From contig CAWFYC010000002.1 in the NCBI GenBank assembly GCA_963819855.1, forward strand, positions 62,001 to 126,000: a stretch of 64,000 nucleotides of DNA. Direction: 5' to 3'. Each line of letters starts with the position of its first letter. Positions within the stretch are counted from its first letter, which is position 1. This stretch comes from JAMXLO01 sp963819855. GTDB taxonomy: Bacteria; Pseudomonadota; Alphaproteobacteria; Acetobacterales; Acetobacteraceae. A program made the translations under genes and the position numbers. Positions 25,705 to 34,431 of the stretch are shown piece after piece. The notes below the pieces were generated by a model, which saw only the letters and a program-made list of their open reading frames with translations, was not told the DNA's origin and searched no databases.

Positions 25705-26901
25705 TTATACCACCCCTTGTCCGTGCAGCTTCCGCACTTCATCGGCGCTCACACCGCATAGCGCCGCGAGCACCTCCGCCGTGTGTTCGCCGAGCAGCGG
25801 CGGCCGTGTCACCTCGGCCGGCGAATCCGACAGCTTCACCGGACACCCCACAGTCTGGTAAGTCCCGCGCGTCGGATAGTCGACATCGACGATCATGTCG
25901 CGCGCGCGCAGATGCGGATCCTCGAGCACCTCGCCGGTATCCAACGTGGCGCCGCATGGAACGCCTGCGTCGCCCAGCAGCTTCATCACCTCGTGCTTGC
26001 TGTGCTGGCGCGTCCACACTGCGACGATCGCATCCAGTGCCGCTCGGTTCTCCCACCGCCCGTCCGGGGTCGCAAAGCGCGGATCGTCGGCCAGCTCGGG
26101 CTGGCCCATGACGTTGATGAACGACTTCCACATCTGCGGCTGCGCGAAGATGTAGACATAGTCATTCGGTCCGCCCGGTGCGCACTGATACGTCGTGCCC
26201 GGCACCGTCTTGCCGAGTTGGTTGCCATTGCGCTGCATCGGCGTGCCGAAGCGCTGATGATCGCGCAGGCTGACCCGGATCAGGTTCACCACCGCGTCCT
26301 GCATCGACACTTCGACGTGCTGGCCCTTGCCGGTCTGGTGGCGCTGCTGCAACGCGGCCAGGATGCCGATCGCCATATGCATGCCGGTGCCGGAATCGCC
26401 TATCGCCGGCATCACGTAGGTCGGCGGGTTGTCGGGGAAGCCGGTGACGCTCATCGCGCCGCCCATTGCCTGCGCGATCGGCTCGAAGCTCTTGAATCCG
26501 CTGTACGGACCGTAAGTACCGAAGCCCTTGATCGTGGAGTAGATCAGTCGCGGGTTCAGCTTCGACAGTTCGCTGTAGCCCAACCCAAGCCGGTCCAGCG
26601 CACCAGGCCCAAAGTTCTCCACCAGCACGTCGGATTGTTCGATCACTTTCCGGAACAGATTCTTCCCTTCCTCGGTCTTCAAATTCAGCGTCAGGCTGCG
26701 CTTGTTCGCGTTCAGCACGAGGAAAAAAAGACTGTCGCTGTCGGTGCGGTCGCGCATGTTGGTACGCGCCACGTCGCCGCCCTTCGGCTCCTCCAGCTTG
26801 ATCACATCGGCGCCGAGAAAGCCCAGGATCTGCGCGCAGGCAGGACCCGCCTGATTGTGCGTCATGTCTATCACGCGAATGCCTGACAGGGCCTGCGTCA
26901 T
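25705..26901 (-). CDS. CaiB/BaiF CoA-transferase, formyl-CoA transferase-like
   Basis: A 398-aa class III CoA-transferase that moves CoA between carboxylic acids. It closely follows formyl-CoA:oxalate CoA-transferase (Frc): VLVENFGPGALDRLG, the catalytic AIGDSGTGMHMAIGILAALQ with the aspartate at residue 169, the same number as in Frc, then MQDAVVNLIRVSLRDHQR, PLLGEHTAEVL, and the LHGQGVV-type end. The glycine loop that Frc uses appears shortened. Oxalate is a possible substrate, but no oxalyl-CoA decarboxylase is nearby, so another dicarboxylic or aromatic acid is equally likely. GGAGAG precedes the start. It may form part of the catabolic block that begins at 20685. Confidence 0.88.
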   Translation of the reverse strand: MTQALSGIRVIDMTHNQAGPACAQILGFLGADVIKLEEPKGGDVARTNMRDRTDSDSLFFLVLNANKRSLTLNLKTEEGKNLFRKVIEQSDVLVENFGPGALDRLGLGYSELSKLNPRLIYSTIKGFGTYGPYSGFKSFEPIAQAMGGAMSVTGFPDNPPTYVMPAIGDSGTGMHMAIGILAALQQRHQTGKGQHVEVSMQDAVVNLIRVSLRDHQRFGTPMQRNGNQLGKTVPGTTYQCAPGGPNDYVYIFAQPQMWKSFINVMGQPELADDPRFATPDGRWENRAALDAIVAVWTRQHSKHEVMKLLGDAGVPCGATLDTGEVLEDPHLRARDMIVDVDYPTRGTYQTVGCPVKLSDSPAEVTRPPLLGEHTAEVLAALCGVSADEVRKLHGQGVV

Positions 26902-27207
26902 GCGGTCTCTCCTTGGATGGCGCGCCGGACGCTTCCGGCGTCATTGATATCTCGATAAGCGCAATGCCGAGATGAGACAATGCGCCCGCCGCAGCGTCGG
27001 GGACAGCGCCGAGTGACGGCGTCGACACGACCCGTGCGTGTGCCTGGAACGGTTTCAGGCAAGTTGAATCGCGACAAGGCGATGGGTTTCGCGGCACTCT
27101 ACCCGTCCTACCGCAACGAGCGCGCAGCAACTCGTAGGATGGGTAGAGCGCAGCGAAACCCATCGAGCCAGGTGCTGGCATCAGTTTCCGATCGGACCGA
27201 TAATGCG
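26902..27207. other. intergenic region without a gene; holds a dispersed repeat
   Basis: This 306-base gap between the CoA transferase (divergent start side) and the 3' end of the ABC permease gene holds the second copy of the GATGGGTTTCGC inverted repeat (27081-27164). No ORF with family resemblance is seen. The 26902-27080 part should contain the promoter for the CoA transferase, but no clear box was recognised. Confidence 0.5.
27081..27164. repeat. inverted repeat (GATGGGTTTCGC family), copy 2
   Basis: Arms 27081-27111 and 27134-27164 are inverted copies with three mismatches, all in the left arm, so this copy has begun to diverge from the perfect copy at 8747-8840. The loop includes CGCAACGAGCGCGCAGCAA, similar to the loop of copy 1. 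It lies 3' of the ABC permease gene and could terminate its transcript. Confidence 0.85.
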
Positions 27208-28071
27208 CTAGCCCTTGACCGCGCCGGCGGTCAGCGCGCCGACAATGAAGCGCTGCAGCACCAGGAACGTCAGCATCGCCGGCAGTGCCGACACGATAGC
27301 GGCTGCGGCGAGCAGATGCGTGCTGACCGAATCCATGCTGGATTGGAAGTCCAGGATGCCGACGCTGACCGGATAGAGATCGCCCCGCGTCAACAGCACG
27401 AACGGCACGATGAACTGCCCCCAAGTACTGATGGCGAGCAGAATCGCGGTGGAGGCAAGCCCCGGCAGCATCACCGGCAGCAGCACGCGCAGCAGCGATT
27501 GCAGCCGGGAACAGCCGTCGATCCGCGCCGCTTCATCCAGTGCGACCGGCACCGTGTCGAGGAAGCCGGTCAGCATCCAGGTGGCGAACGGCGCGCTGAG
27601 CGCAACATAAACCAGCACCACTGCGACATGCGAGTTGATCAGGCCAAGCGCGGAGAACCAGCGATACAGCGGCAGCGCGGTGACCAGGGGTGAAATCAGT
27701 TGCACCGAGAGCATGCCGAGCATGACCAGCGATTTCAGCGCCGGTCGGCGGAACCGCAACCGCGACAGCGCATAGGCGCTCGGCACCGCGATCGCGAGCG
27801 CGCAGATCACGGTGGCGGAGACCAGCTTGACCGAGTTCAGCAGATAGCGCGCCAGCGGCGAGCCGGTAAGCACGTCGCGATAGGCGGCCAATGTCGGGTG
27901 CTGCGGCACCAGACGCGGTGGGAACGCAAACAGCTCGGCCATCGGCCGCAAGGAAAGCGATGCGACCCATAGCAGCGGGAACAGGAAGATCAGACCGACC
28001 ACGACATAGCCTACATAGATCGCGACCGACCCGGCCAGCCGGCGCGTGCGAGGCGATGGGCCCAGGAACAT
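27208..28071 (-). CDS. ABC transporter permease, carbohydrate (MalG/CUT1) type
   Basis: A 287-aa inner-membrane permease with six helices. The EAA loop that contacts the ATPase is visible as DEAARIDGCSRLQSLLRVLLP, and the RPMAELFAFPPRLVPQHPTL segment after helix 1 is typical of MalG-type sugar permeases. The start at 28071 has GGAGAGGGG upstream; the longer frame reads through the promoter of the divergent glycosyltransferase. No partner permease, ATPase or binding protein is next to it: upstream lies a divergent gene and downstream a repeat. It is thus an orphan, either using subunits encoded elsewhere or a remnant of a broken operon. Confidence 0.86.
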   Translation of the reverse strand: MFLGPSPRTRRLAGSVAIYVGYVVVGLIFLFPLLWVASLSLRPMAELFAFPPRLVPQHPTLAAYRDVLTGSPLARYLLNSVKLVSATVICALAIAVPSAYALSRLRFRRPALKSLVMLGMLSVQLISPLVTALPLYRWFSALGLINSHVAVVLVYVALSAPFATWMLTGFLDTVPVALDEAARIDGCSRLQSLLRVLLPVMLPGLASTAILLAISTWGQFIVPFVLLTRGDLYPVSVGILDFQSSMDSVSTHLLAAAAIVSALPAMLTFLVLQRFIVGALTAGAVKG

Positions 28072-28177
28072 TTTTCCCCTCTCCCTTGCGGGCTGCGGCC
28101 CCCACGCTCCTGCCGTGCGAGGATCGCCGCCGCCGGCGGGTAATCCTTCCTCAATGCCCCGCGCATACCCTGGCGGC

Positions 28178-29110
28178 ATGGACATCACAGTCTGCATCTG
28201 CACCCACAACCGCCCCACCTACCTTCGCGATTGCCTGGAGGGACTGCGGCGCCAGACGGTTGGCGCCGATTGCTTCGATATCCTGGTCGTGGACAGCGGC
28301 TCCACCGGCGATGCCCCGGCGCGGATCGTGGGCCTGGTGGCCGCGGTCGGCAATGCGCGGCTGTTGCGTGTGGAGCAGCCCGGGGTCAGCGTCGCCCGCA
28401 ACGCCGGCGCAGCAGCGGCCCGGGGCAGCTACATCGCCTATATCGACGATGACGCGATCGCCGCGCCGGACTGGATCGAGCGCATACGGACTGCGATCGT
28501 CGAGGCGGACCCGCCGCCGGTGCTGATCGGCGGCCGCATCCTGCCGCACTGGGAAGCGCCGCTGCCTGCGTGGTGGCCGCCGCAATTACGCGGAGTCCTA
28601 TCGATCATCGAGTTCGAAGGCCATGGCGAATACCGCACCGCGGCGCTGCCGCCTGGTCTGGAACCTTACGCCGCGAACATGACTGTGCATGTGCCAACGC
28701 TGCTCGCGATGGGCGGCTTTGGCCTGCACGCCGGGCGCGTTGGCACCATGCTGTTGTCGGACGAGGAGGTGCAGCTTGCCTGGCGTATCCAGGCCGCCGG
28801 GTTTTCGGCGCGCTACGACCCGCGGATTATCGTGCGGCATCAGATCCAGGCGGCGCGACTCAACCCGCGCTGGCTGCTGTCGCGGCTGTATTGCCAGGGG
28901 GTTTCCACAGCTCGGACCCGTCGGCTGCTGGGCGACCCCGGCGCCGTGTGGCGCGAACTGCCGCGCCGCCTCACGGTAATGGCATTGTTGGCGCCATTCG
29001 GCCTGATGCCGCGGGACAGCACCAGTCTCGTGCCATGCCGCTGGCGGCTGGCCTACGCGGCGGGCTTTGTGCGCGCCGCGCTGGGACCGAGGTTTGCGAC
29101 CAGCGGGTAA
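28178..29110 (+). CDS. GT2 family glycosyltransferase
   Basis: A 310-aa family 2 glycosyltransferase with the opening DITVCICTHNRPTYLRDCLE, the nucleotide-binding GVSVARNAGAAAARGSYIAY, the metal-binding IDDDAIAAPDWI and the late SDEEVQLAWRIQAAGFSARY acidic motif. It is soluble, acting at the cytoplasmic membrane face. Start 28178 gives the standard N-terminus. It is followed within six bases by a pyruvyl transferase-like gene and then a methyltransferase-glycosyltransferase fusion, all co-directional, forming a surface-polysaccharide gene set. The sugar transferred is unknown. Confidence 0.88.
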   Translation: MDITVCICTHNRPTYLRDCLEGLRRQTVGADCFDILVVDSGSTGDAPARIVGLVAAVGNARLLRVEQPGVSVARNAGAAAARGSYIAYIDDDAIAAPDWIERIRTAIVEADPPPVLIGGRILPHWEAPLPAWWPPQLRGVLSIIEFEGHGEYRTAALPPGLEPYAANMTVHVPTLLAMGGFGLHAGRVGTMLLSDEEVQLAWRIQAAGFSARYDPRIIVRHQIQAARLNPRWLLSRLYCQGVSTARTRRLLGDPGAVWRELPRRLTVMALLAPFGLMPRDSTSLVPCRWRLAYAAGFVRAALGPRFATSG

Positions 29111-29115
29111 TCGGC

Positions 29116-30030
29116 GTGCGACTCTATCGTTGGCAGGGCGCGGTACGGAATTTCGGTGATGAACTGAACACGGTTCTCTGGCCGAGATTGCTGCCGAACT
29201 TCTTCGACGACGATCCGGCCGAGCTGTTTCTCGGCATCGGCTCCGTGTTTGACGCTCGGCATGACGCGGCCGCGGTGAAGGTGGTCGCCGGCGCCGGTTA
29301 TGGCGGTTACCAGGCACCGCCGGTGCTCGATGCGAACTGGATCGTCCACTGGGTTCGCGGGCCACGCACGGCGCGTCTGCTGGGCCTCACCGAGGCGTGC
29401 GGTCTTGGCGACCCGGCGATGCTGCTCACCGGTCCCGGCAACGACAGCGCCAGATCGATCGGGTACATGCCGCATTTCGAAAGCCTCGCTCGCGGCGCCT
29501 GGGCCGAGGCGGCGACCGCGGCGGGTATCGCTTTGATCGATCCGCGCGACGACCCGGCCGCGATCATTACCGCGATCTGCAACTGCCGGATCCTGGTGAG
29601 CGAGGCGATGCACGGCGCCATCGTCGCCGACGCAATGCGGGTGCCGTGGATTGCGCTGCGGCCGCTCGCGCCGGTCCATCGAGCGAAGTGGTACGACTGG
29701 GCGGATGCCCTGGGTATTCAGCTCCACTTTCGTCCGCTGACCGCCTCGTCCCTGCCCGAGCGGCTGCAGGTCTCGCCGCTCGCTGCGTCCCACCACGGGC
29801 GGCGCCTGCTGGATCGCGCCTGTCCTGTGCTGGCCAGCGCCGGGCAACGCAGGTTCATCGAGCGGGCGGCGCAGTCATTGGCCGCCGCCGCCGCTGCGCC
29901 GCCACAACTGTCCGCTGCCACAGCTCTGGACCGCTGCCGCACACGGATGCTGGAGCGCCTGGAAATCCTGCGCCGTAATCCCCGGCATCAGGCCGCTTCC
30001 GTCTTGCATCCGCGCTGCAATTCCGCGTAG
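29116..30030 (+). CDS. polysaccharide pyruvyl transferase family protein
   Basis: A 304-aa protein of the polysaccharide pyruvyl transferase family, which adds ketal-linked pyruvate to exopolysaccharides using phosphoenolpyruvate. Visible features are the NFGDELNTVLWPRLLPNFF opening, VVAGAGYGG, the WVRGPRTARLLGL segment (R-G-P is the family motif), and SEAMHGAIVADAMRVPW, which contains the SEAxHG active-site element. It starts with GTG five bases after the preceding glycosyltransferase stop. The C-terminal 70 residues are arginine- and alanine-rich and poorly conserved. Succinoglycan-type modification is plausible but not shown. Confidence 0.84.
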   Translation: MRLYRWQGAVRNFGDELNTVLWPRLLPNFFDDDPAELFLGIGSVFDARHDAAAVKVVAGAGYGGYQAPPVLDANWIVHWVRGPRTARLLGLTEACGLGDPAMLLTGPGNDSARSIGYMPHFESLARGAWAEAATAAGIALIDPRDDPAAIITAICNCRILVSEAMHGAIVADAMRVPWIALRPLAPVHRAKWYDWADALGIQLHFRPLTASSLPERLQVSPLAASHHGRRLLDRACPVLASAGQRRFIERAAQSLAAAAAAPPQLSAATALDRCRTRMLERLEILRRNPRHQAASVLHPRCNSA

Positions 30031-30093
30031 CACGACTGATCGTCGCGCCAGGCGGTCCACGCCGTCACCATAGTCACGGAGCGCCCGCCGCAT

Positions 30094-31815
30094 ATGCCGT
30101 CCTATCCCGACCAAGCCAACAACGACCTGCTCGAGCGTATCCCACTCGACGCCAGCGTCGTGCTGGATGTCGGCTGCAACGCCGGCGGCCTTGGTGCGGC
30201 GTATCGGCGGCTCAATCCACGCGCACGGCTGCTCGGCATCGAGCGGAACCCGGTGGCGGCGGAGCTGGCGGCGCAACGGCTCGACCAGGTGGCGGTGGTC
30301 GACGTCGAGCAGGACCCGATGCCGTTCACGCTGGACCGCACGATCGACTGCATCGTGTACGGCGATATTCTCGAGCACCTGCGCGACCCGTGGCCGGTTT
30401 TGCGGCGCCATGCCGAGGCACTGAGCGACGATGGGACCATGCTGATCTGCGTGCCGAATATGCAGCACTGGAGTTTCGCCGACCGGTTGCTGCGCGGCAC
30501 CTGGAAATACGAGCCGGCCGGGCTGCTGGACGAGACGCATCTGCGCTGGTTCAGCCTCGAGACGATGCGGGAGGGCCTGGAGCAGGCGGGTCTGGTGCCG
30601 CACGATGTCGCGCCGCGCGCGTCAAATCTGGCCAAGGCACAGGAATTCGCCGACCTGATCGCGCCGGCGCTGATCAGGCTTGGCGTCGATCCATCGGCCT
30701 ACGCGCAGCGCGCCGCGCCGATCCAGTATGTCTGGCGCGTGCTGAAACGGCCGCGGCAGATGCTGTCCGTCGCGGCCAACATGCTGCGGCCGGTGGGCGG
30801 CGTGTCGCATGTCCGCGTGGTGTATCCGATGCAGGCGATGCGCAGCGATCCGACCGTGCTGACCCAGTTCGCCAGCAGCACCGAGATCAAGCCGGTCGCT
30901 GACGATATGCCGCGGATCTTCGTCATGCATCGACCGGCGCTGTCGGGCGAGCGGGGCGCCGCGGTGCTCCGCAAGCTGCTGTCCGAGGGCTGGGTGATCG
31001 TGACGGAATTCGACGACCACCCGGATCATTTCGGTATGCTCGAGCCGGACGATCAGCTCGCGTTCCGCGGCGTGCACGCGGTGCAGACCAGTACGCCGGC
31101 GCTGGCCGCGGTGCTGCGCACGCGCAACCCCGAGGTCATGGTGTTCCGCAACGCGATCCGCGCGCTGCCGGAGGTGCGCAACTTCCTCGACCCGCAGGCA
31201 CTGACCTTGTTCTTCGGCGCGCTGAACCGCGAACGTGACTGGGCGCCGCTGATGCCGGCGCTCAACGAGGTGGCGGAAAAGGCGGGCGATCGGCTGCGCT
31301 TCTGCGCGGTGCACGACCAGGACTTCTTCGATGCGCTGCGCACGCCGCATAAGCGATTCACCCCGACCTGCGACTATGACACGTATCTGACGCTGCTCGG
31401 GCAGTGCGAGATCTCGTTGATGCCGCTGGGCGATACACCGTTCAACCGCGCCAAGTCGGATCTGAAGTTCATCGAGGCGGGCGCCTGTCGGGTGGCGGCG
31501 TTGGCGAGCCACATCGTGTATGCCGACAGCATCGAGGATGGCCGCACCGGTTTGCTGTTCCATAGCGCCGACGAGCTGCGCGACCGGTTGCTGCGCCTGG
31601 TGGCGATGCCGGAGCTGGCGCGGGGCCTCGGCGACGCGGCGCGGCATTATGTCGCCGGCGAGCGGATGCTGGCCTATCAGGTCGCGCCGCGGATCGCGTG
31701 GTACCGCTCGCTGTGGGCGCGGCGGGCGGAACTGAACAGCGCGCTCTACGCGCGGCTGATGGACATGCCGCAGTTGGCTGGCGGTGCCCCGACTGAGGTA
31801 GGCGTGCTGTCGTAA
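30094..31815 (+). CDS. bifunctional methyltransferase-glycosyltransferase fusion protein
   Basis: A 573-aa two-domain protein. Residues 1-190 form a class I SAM methyltransferase (VVLDVGCNAGGLGAAYRR motif I, YGDILEHLRDPWPVL, MLICVPNMQHW). After a linker the second part (about 240-545) resembles a GT-B glycosyltransferase: PRIFVMHRPALSG, VITEFDDHPDHFGML-type text, FRNAIRALPE, LFFGALNRERDW and the donor-site AKSDLKFIEAGACRVAALAS. Such fusions occur in O-antigen and glycan-decoration clusters, where the product sugar is methylated. It lies 63 bases after the pyruvyl transferase-like gene in the same direction, completing a small polysaccharide operon. Confidence 0.82.
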   Translation: MPSYPDQANNDLLERIPLDASVVLDVGCNAGGLGAAYRRLNPRARLLGIERNPVAAELAAQRLDQVAVVDVEQDPMPFTLDRTIDCIVYGDILEHLRDPWPVLRRHAEALSDDGTMLICVPNMQHWSFADRLLRGTWKYEPAGLLDETHLRWFSLETMREGLEQAGLVPHDVAPRASNLAKAQEFADLIAPALIRLGVDPSAYAQRAAPIQYVWRVLKRPRQMLSVAANMLRPVGGVSHVRVVYPMQAMRSDPTVLTQFASSTEIKPVADDMPRIFVMHRPALSGERGAAVLRKLLSEGWVIVTEFDDHPDHFGMLEPDDQLAFRGVHAVQTSTPALAAVLRTRNPEVMVFRNAIRALPEVRNFLDPQALTLFFGALNRERDWAPLMPALNEVAEKAGDRLRFCAVHDQDFFDALRTPHKRFTPTCDYDTYLTLLGQCEISLMPLGDTPFNRAKSDLKFIEAGACRVAALASHIVYADSIEDGRTGLLFHSADELRDRLLRLVAMPELARGLGDAARHYVAGERMLAYQVAPRIAWYRSLWARRAELNSALYARLMDMPQLAGGAPTEVGVLS

Positions 31816-31860
31816 CCACCTGCGGCAATCATCTCTCGCCTGCAACGGCGACAGCCTATT

Positions 31861-33825
31861 ATGCTGCCGGCCGGAACCGACTGTCGGGCGAGGGGGATGC
31901 ACATCCGGAACGGAACCGGCCTTGGCCAGCGCGCCCTGCTTGCTCTGTTGACGCTCTACGCCCTGGCACTGATCGTGCCGGACCTATATCGGATCGCCCG
32001 CCCGCTTGGCTCGTTCGGACTGGCGGCAAATGCCGATGGTCTGGTCTACGACGTGCGGGGGCCATTCGCCACCGAGGCGGCGTCGCCGGCGTGGCAGGCA
32101 GGTGTCCGACCGGGCGATCGCCTCGACCTTGCCGGCATGCGTTGCATCCCGGTCCGCACCGACGTCTGCGCAAGCATGTTGGCATTGTGGGGCGGTCTGA
32201 ACTACGTCATGCGTGGCCGTACGGCCACGCTGCTGTTGGTTGCCGCCGACGATCGCCCGGCCCGCCGGGTGGCACTGGTGGCGCAGCAGCGGCCGGCCAG
32301 TCGAATGCTCAACCTCATGCTGCTGCTGGACCAGAGCGCCGGCATCCTGTTCGTGCTCGGCGCAGCCTGGCTGGTGTGGCTACAGCCGGGCGGCATGACC
32401 TGGGGCTTCTTCGCCTACGCCATCGAGTTCAATCCCGGGCAGGCGTTCCAGTTCTACGCCTGGCTGCAACAGTGGCCGACGGCCATGCTGGCGTTAGCGA
32501 TCGCGTCATGTCTGACGCAGGCCGGGGGCTATACCGGTTTCCTGCTGTTCGCGCTGCGCGTACCGTCCGACGCGACCGAGCGCCGCTGGCGCCGTGTCGA
32601 GCGTGCCCTGCCGGTACTGGCGATCGGGTTCCTAGCACTGGCGCTGTCCAGCCTTGGCGGCATCTTCGGCTATCCCACCGAGACGGCAATGCGGGCCGCG
32701 CTGCTGGTCGGCTTCGCGGTCGATGTGGCGGCGCTCGGCATCCTGCTGAGCCGCCGCAAGGACCTGGCGCCACGCGACTACCAACGGGTGCGCTGGGTCA
32801 TCTGGGGATGTCTGATCGGCCTGCCGGCCTATCTGTTCGCCGAACTCTCCCAGGTGACATCGTTGCCCAGCAGCCTGCTGGGCACTGCCGCGATCCCCGA
32901 GGACATCTTCGGCCTGATCTATCTCGTCAACGGCATCCTTTGCCTGTTCGTGGTGCAGGCCGTGCGGCATCCGACGGTGGTCAGCGTTGCGATCCCGCTG
33001 CGCCGCGCCACGGTGCTTGGCCTGCTGCTCAGCGTGCCGGCGTTCTTTCTCCACCAGCAGATGGACGTGCTCGACGACCTGGTACGGCTGCCGAACTGGG
33101 CCTGGATAGCGGTCGCGTCGGGCCTCGCCTTCATCATCTCGCGGCTGCACGAACTCTCCGTCAGGCTCGCGGACGGGCTGTTCGACAAGGAGTTTCGCCG
33201 CGCCGAGGCGCAGCTCGAACAAATCGGCCAATCGATCCAGGCAGCCGCAAGCCTGGCTGACATCGAGCGGTTGCTGGTGGACGCGCCGGTGCGCTCCCTG
33301 CGCCTTGTCTCGGCGGCGCTGTTCCGCGAGCAGGATGGCAGCTTCCGCCGCTTGGTGAGCATCGGATGGAGCACGACGGACGCTGATCTGCTCCCCGCCG
33401 GCGACCCGCTGCTCGCGGCACGGTTTGGCGGCGCGCCGTACCAGCTGGATGAAGTCAGCGCGGCGGATGGGCGGTTTCCGGCCGGCCTGGCGCGACCGCT
33501 GCTTGGCGTGCCGGTGGGCAACCCGCGCCGCTGCTTCGCCGTCGTGCTGTACAGCGGCCACGAGATCGGCACCGATCTGGCCGGCAACGAACGCAGCTTG
33601 TTGGCCGGCCTCGCCCGCCATGCGGGGATCGCCTGCGCGCATGTGCAAAGCGAGCTGCTGCACCAGCTTATCGCTGAACGAGAAAAGGCCAACAAAACTG
33701 GCTTTTCCAAGCGCCTGGTGCGCCTCGTTCCCCCGAATCAGACCATCAGCACGAAACCGTCTCGCGCGCATGCGCGCGGGCACTTCGCTGTCACCGGTGA
33801 CACCGCACTTGCACATAGGCGGTGA
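31861..33825 (+). CDS. multi-pass membrane GAF-domain sensor-like protein, no output domain
   Basis: A 654-aa protein. An N-terminal helix (LLALLTLYALALIVPDLYRI) leads to an extracytoplasmic part with a PDZ-like GVRPGDRLDLAGM segment, followed by about seven more membrane helices (roughly residues 150-420) and a cytoplasmic GAF-like domain (about 430-610, starting RRAEAQLEQIGQSIQ). No histidine kinase, GGDEF or other effector domain follows. The last 45 residues after HQLIAEREKAN look unlike the rest and may be a changed reading frame after decay, because the sequence beyond 33826 is degenerate. An ATG at 31897 is an alternative start. Confidence 0.7.
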   Translation: MLPAGTDCRARGMHIRNGTGLGQRALLALLTLYALALIVPDLYRIARPLGSFGLAANADGLVYDVRGPFATEAASPAWQAGVRPGDRLDLAGMRCIPVRTDVCASMLALWGGLNYVMRGRTATLLLVAADDRPARRVALVAQQRPASRMLNLMLLLDQSAGILFVLGAAWLVWLQPGGMTWGFFAYAIEFNPGQAFQFYAWLQQWPTAMLALAIASCLTQAGGYTGFLLFALRVPSDATERRWRRVERALPVLAIGFLALALSSLGGIFGYPTETAMRAALLVGFAVDVAALGILLSRRKDLAPRDYQRVRWVIWGCLIGLPAYLFAELSQVTSLPSSLLGTAAIPEDIFGLIYLVNGILCLFVVQAVRHPTVVSVAIPLRRATVLGLLLSVPAFFLHQQMDVLDDLVRLPNWAWIAVASGLAFIISRLHELSVRLADGLFDKEFRRAEAQLEQIGQSIQAAASLADIERLLVDAPVRSLRLVSAALFREQDGSFRRLVSIGWSTTDADLLPAGDPLLAARFGGAPYQLDEVSAADGRFPAGLARPLLGVPVGNPRRCFAVVLYSGHEIGTDLAGNERSLLAGLARHAGIACAHVQSELLHQLIAEREKANKTGFSKRLVRLVPPNQTISTKPSRAHARGHFAVTGDTALAHRR

Positions 33826-34431
33826 TACGGTTAAGGCGGATTATTGCACTTACGTAGTAGCTACGTGAGGCGGGCGAGTGGCGTAACTGTACGGCTACGC
33901 CATTCAGGCACCAATTGCCTCATCAGGAAGGGCGATTCAGGCGGTTGCTTCGGTTACTTCGGCCGGTGCGCGCGAGGCCATTGCCCTGTGCTCCCTTAAT
34001 GGCATCCACAAGCCAAGTGAGATCGCGCTGGCACTCGACTGGCTGCAGGTGTCACCACCTCGCTCCGGCGGCTGAACCGGATCGGCGGCCACCTTGGTGC
34101 CGCAACGGGTCAGCCGGATGCGGAGCCCGCGATGAGCGAGGTGTCGTTGAGCATGTTGCCGGTGTCACCTGACGCGGTGCCGAACGCGGCGATGACGTGA
34201 TTGCAGCACCGGCTCAACGCGGCGGTGTCGCCGACCGGCGGCTGGCGAGAGAAATTTTGGCACTGCGGCAGCAGATACAGGTGTCGATACGCAGGTTGGC
34301 GACGCGCCGGTGCGCGTGGTCGGCGGTGGAGTATTGGCGCCGACGGGCGGGCACTGCGTTTGATCAACCACAAGTTGTGCAATCAACCGTAAATTGTGCG
34401 AACTGATGCGGACAAAGATCAGGGGACGACA
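33826..34431. other. degenerate intergenic region with a transposase-like scrap
   Basis: No intact gene is seen in about 600 bases. On the plus strand, around 34210-34340, one frame reads RLAREILALRQQIQVSIRRL, which resembles the N-terminal EILALRHQLAVLRR element of IS481/IS3-type transposases and integrases, but it has no start and is not extended. Another frame near 33983-34070 reads LNGIHKPSEIALALDWLQ, possibly the tail of another mobile-element gene. A short palindrome, TTACGTAGTAGCTACGTGA, occurs near 33848. The zone looks like a decayed insertion site. Confidence 0.35.

Noticed and set aside
33915..34172. An 85-aa plus-strand frame in the relic zone
   Set aside because: Arg/Pro/Cys-rich with no ribosome site; looks like translated non-coding DNA.
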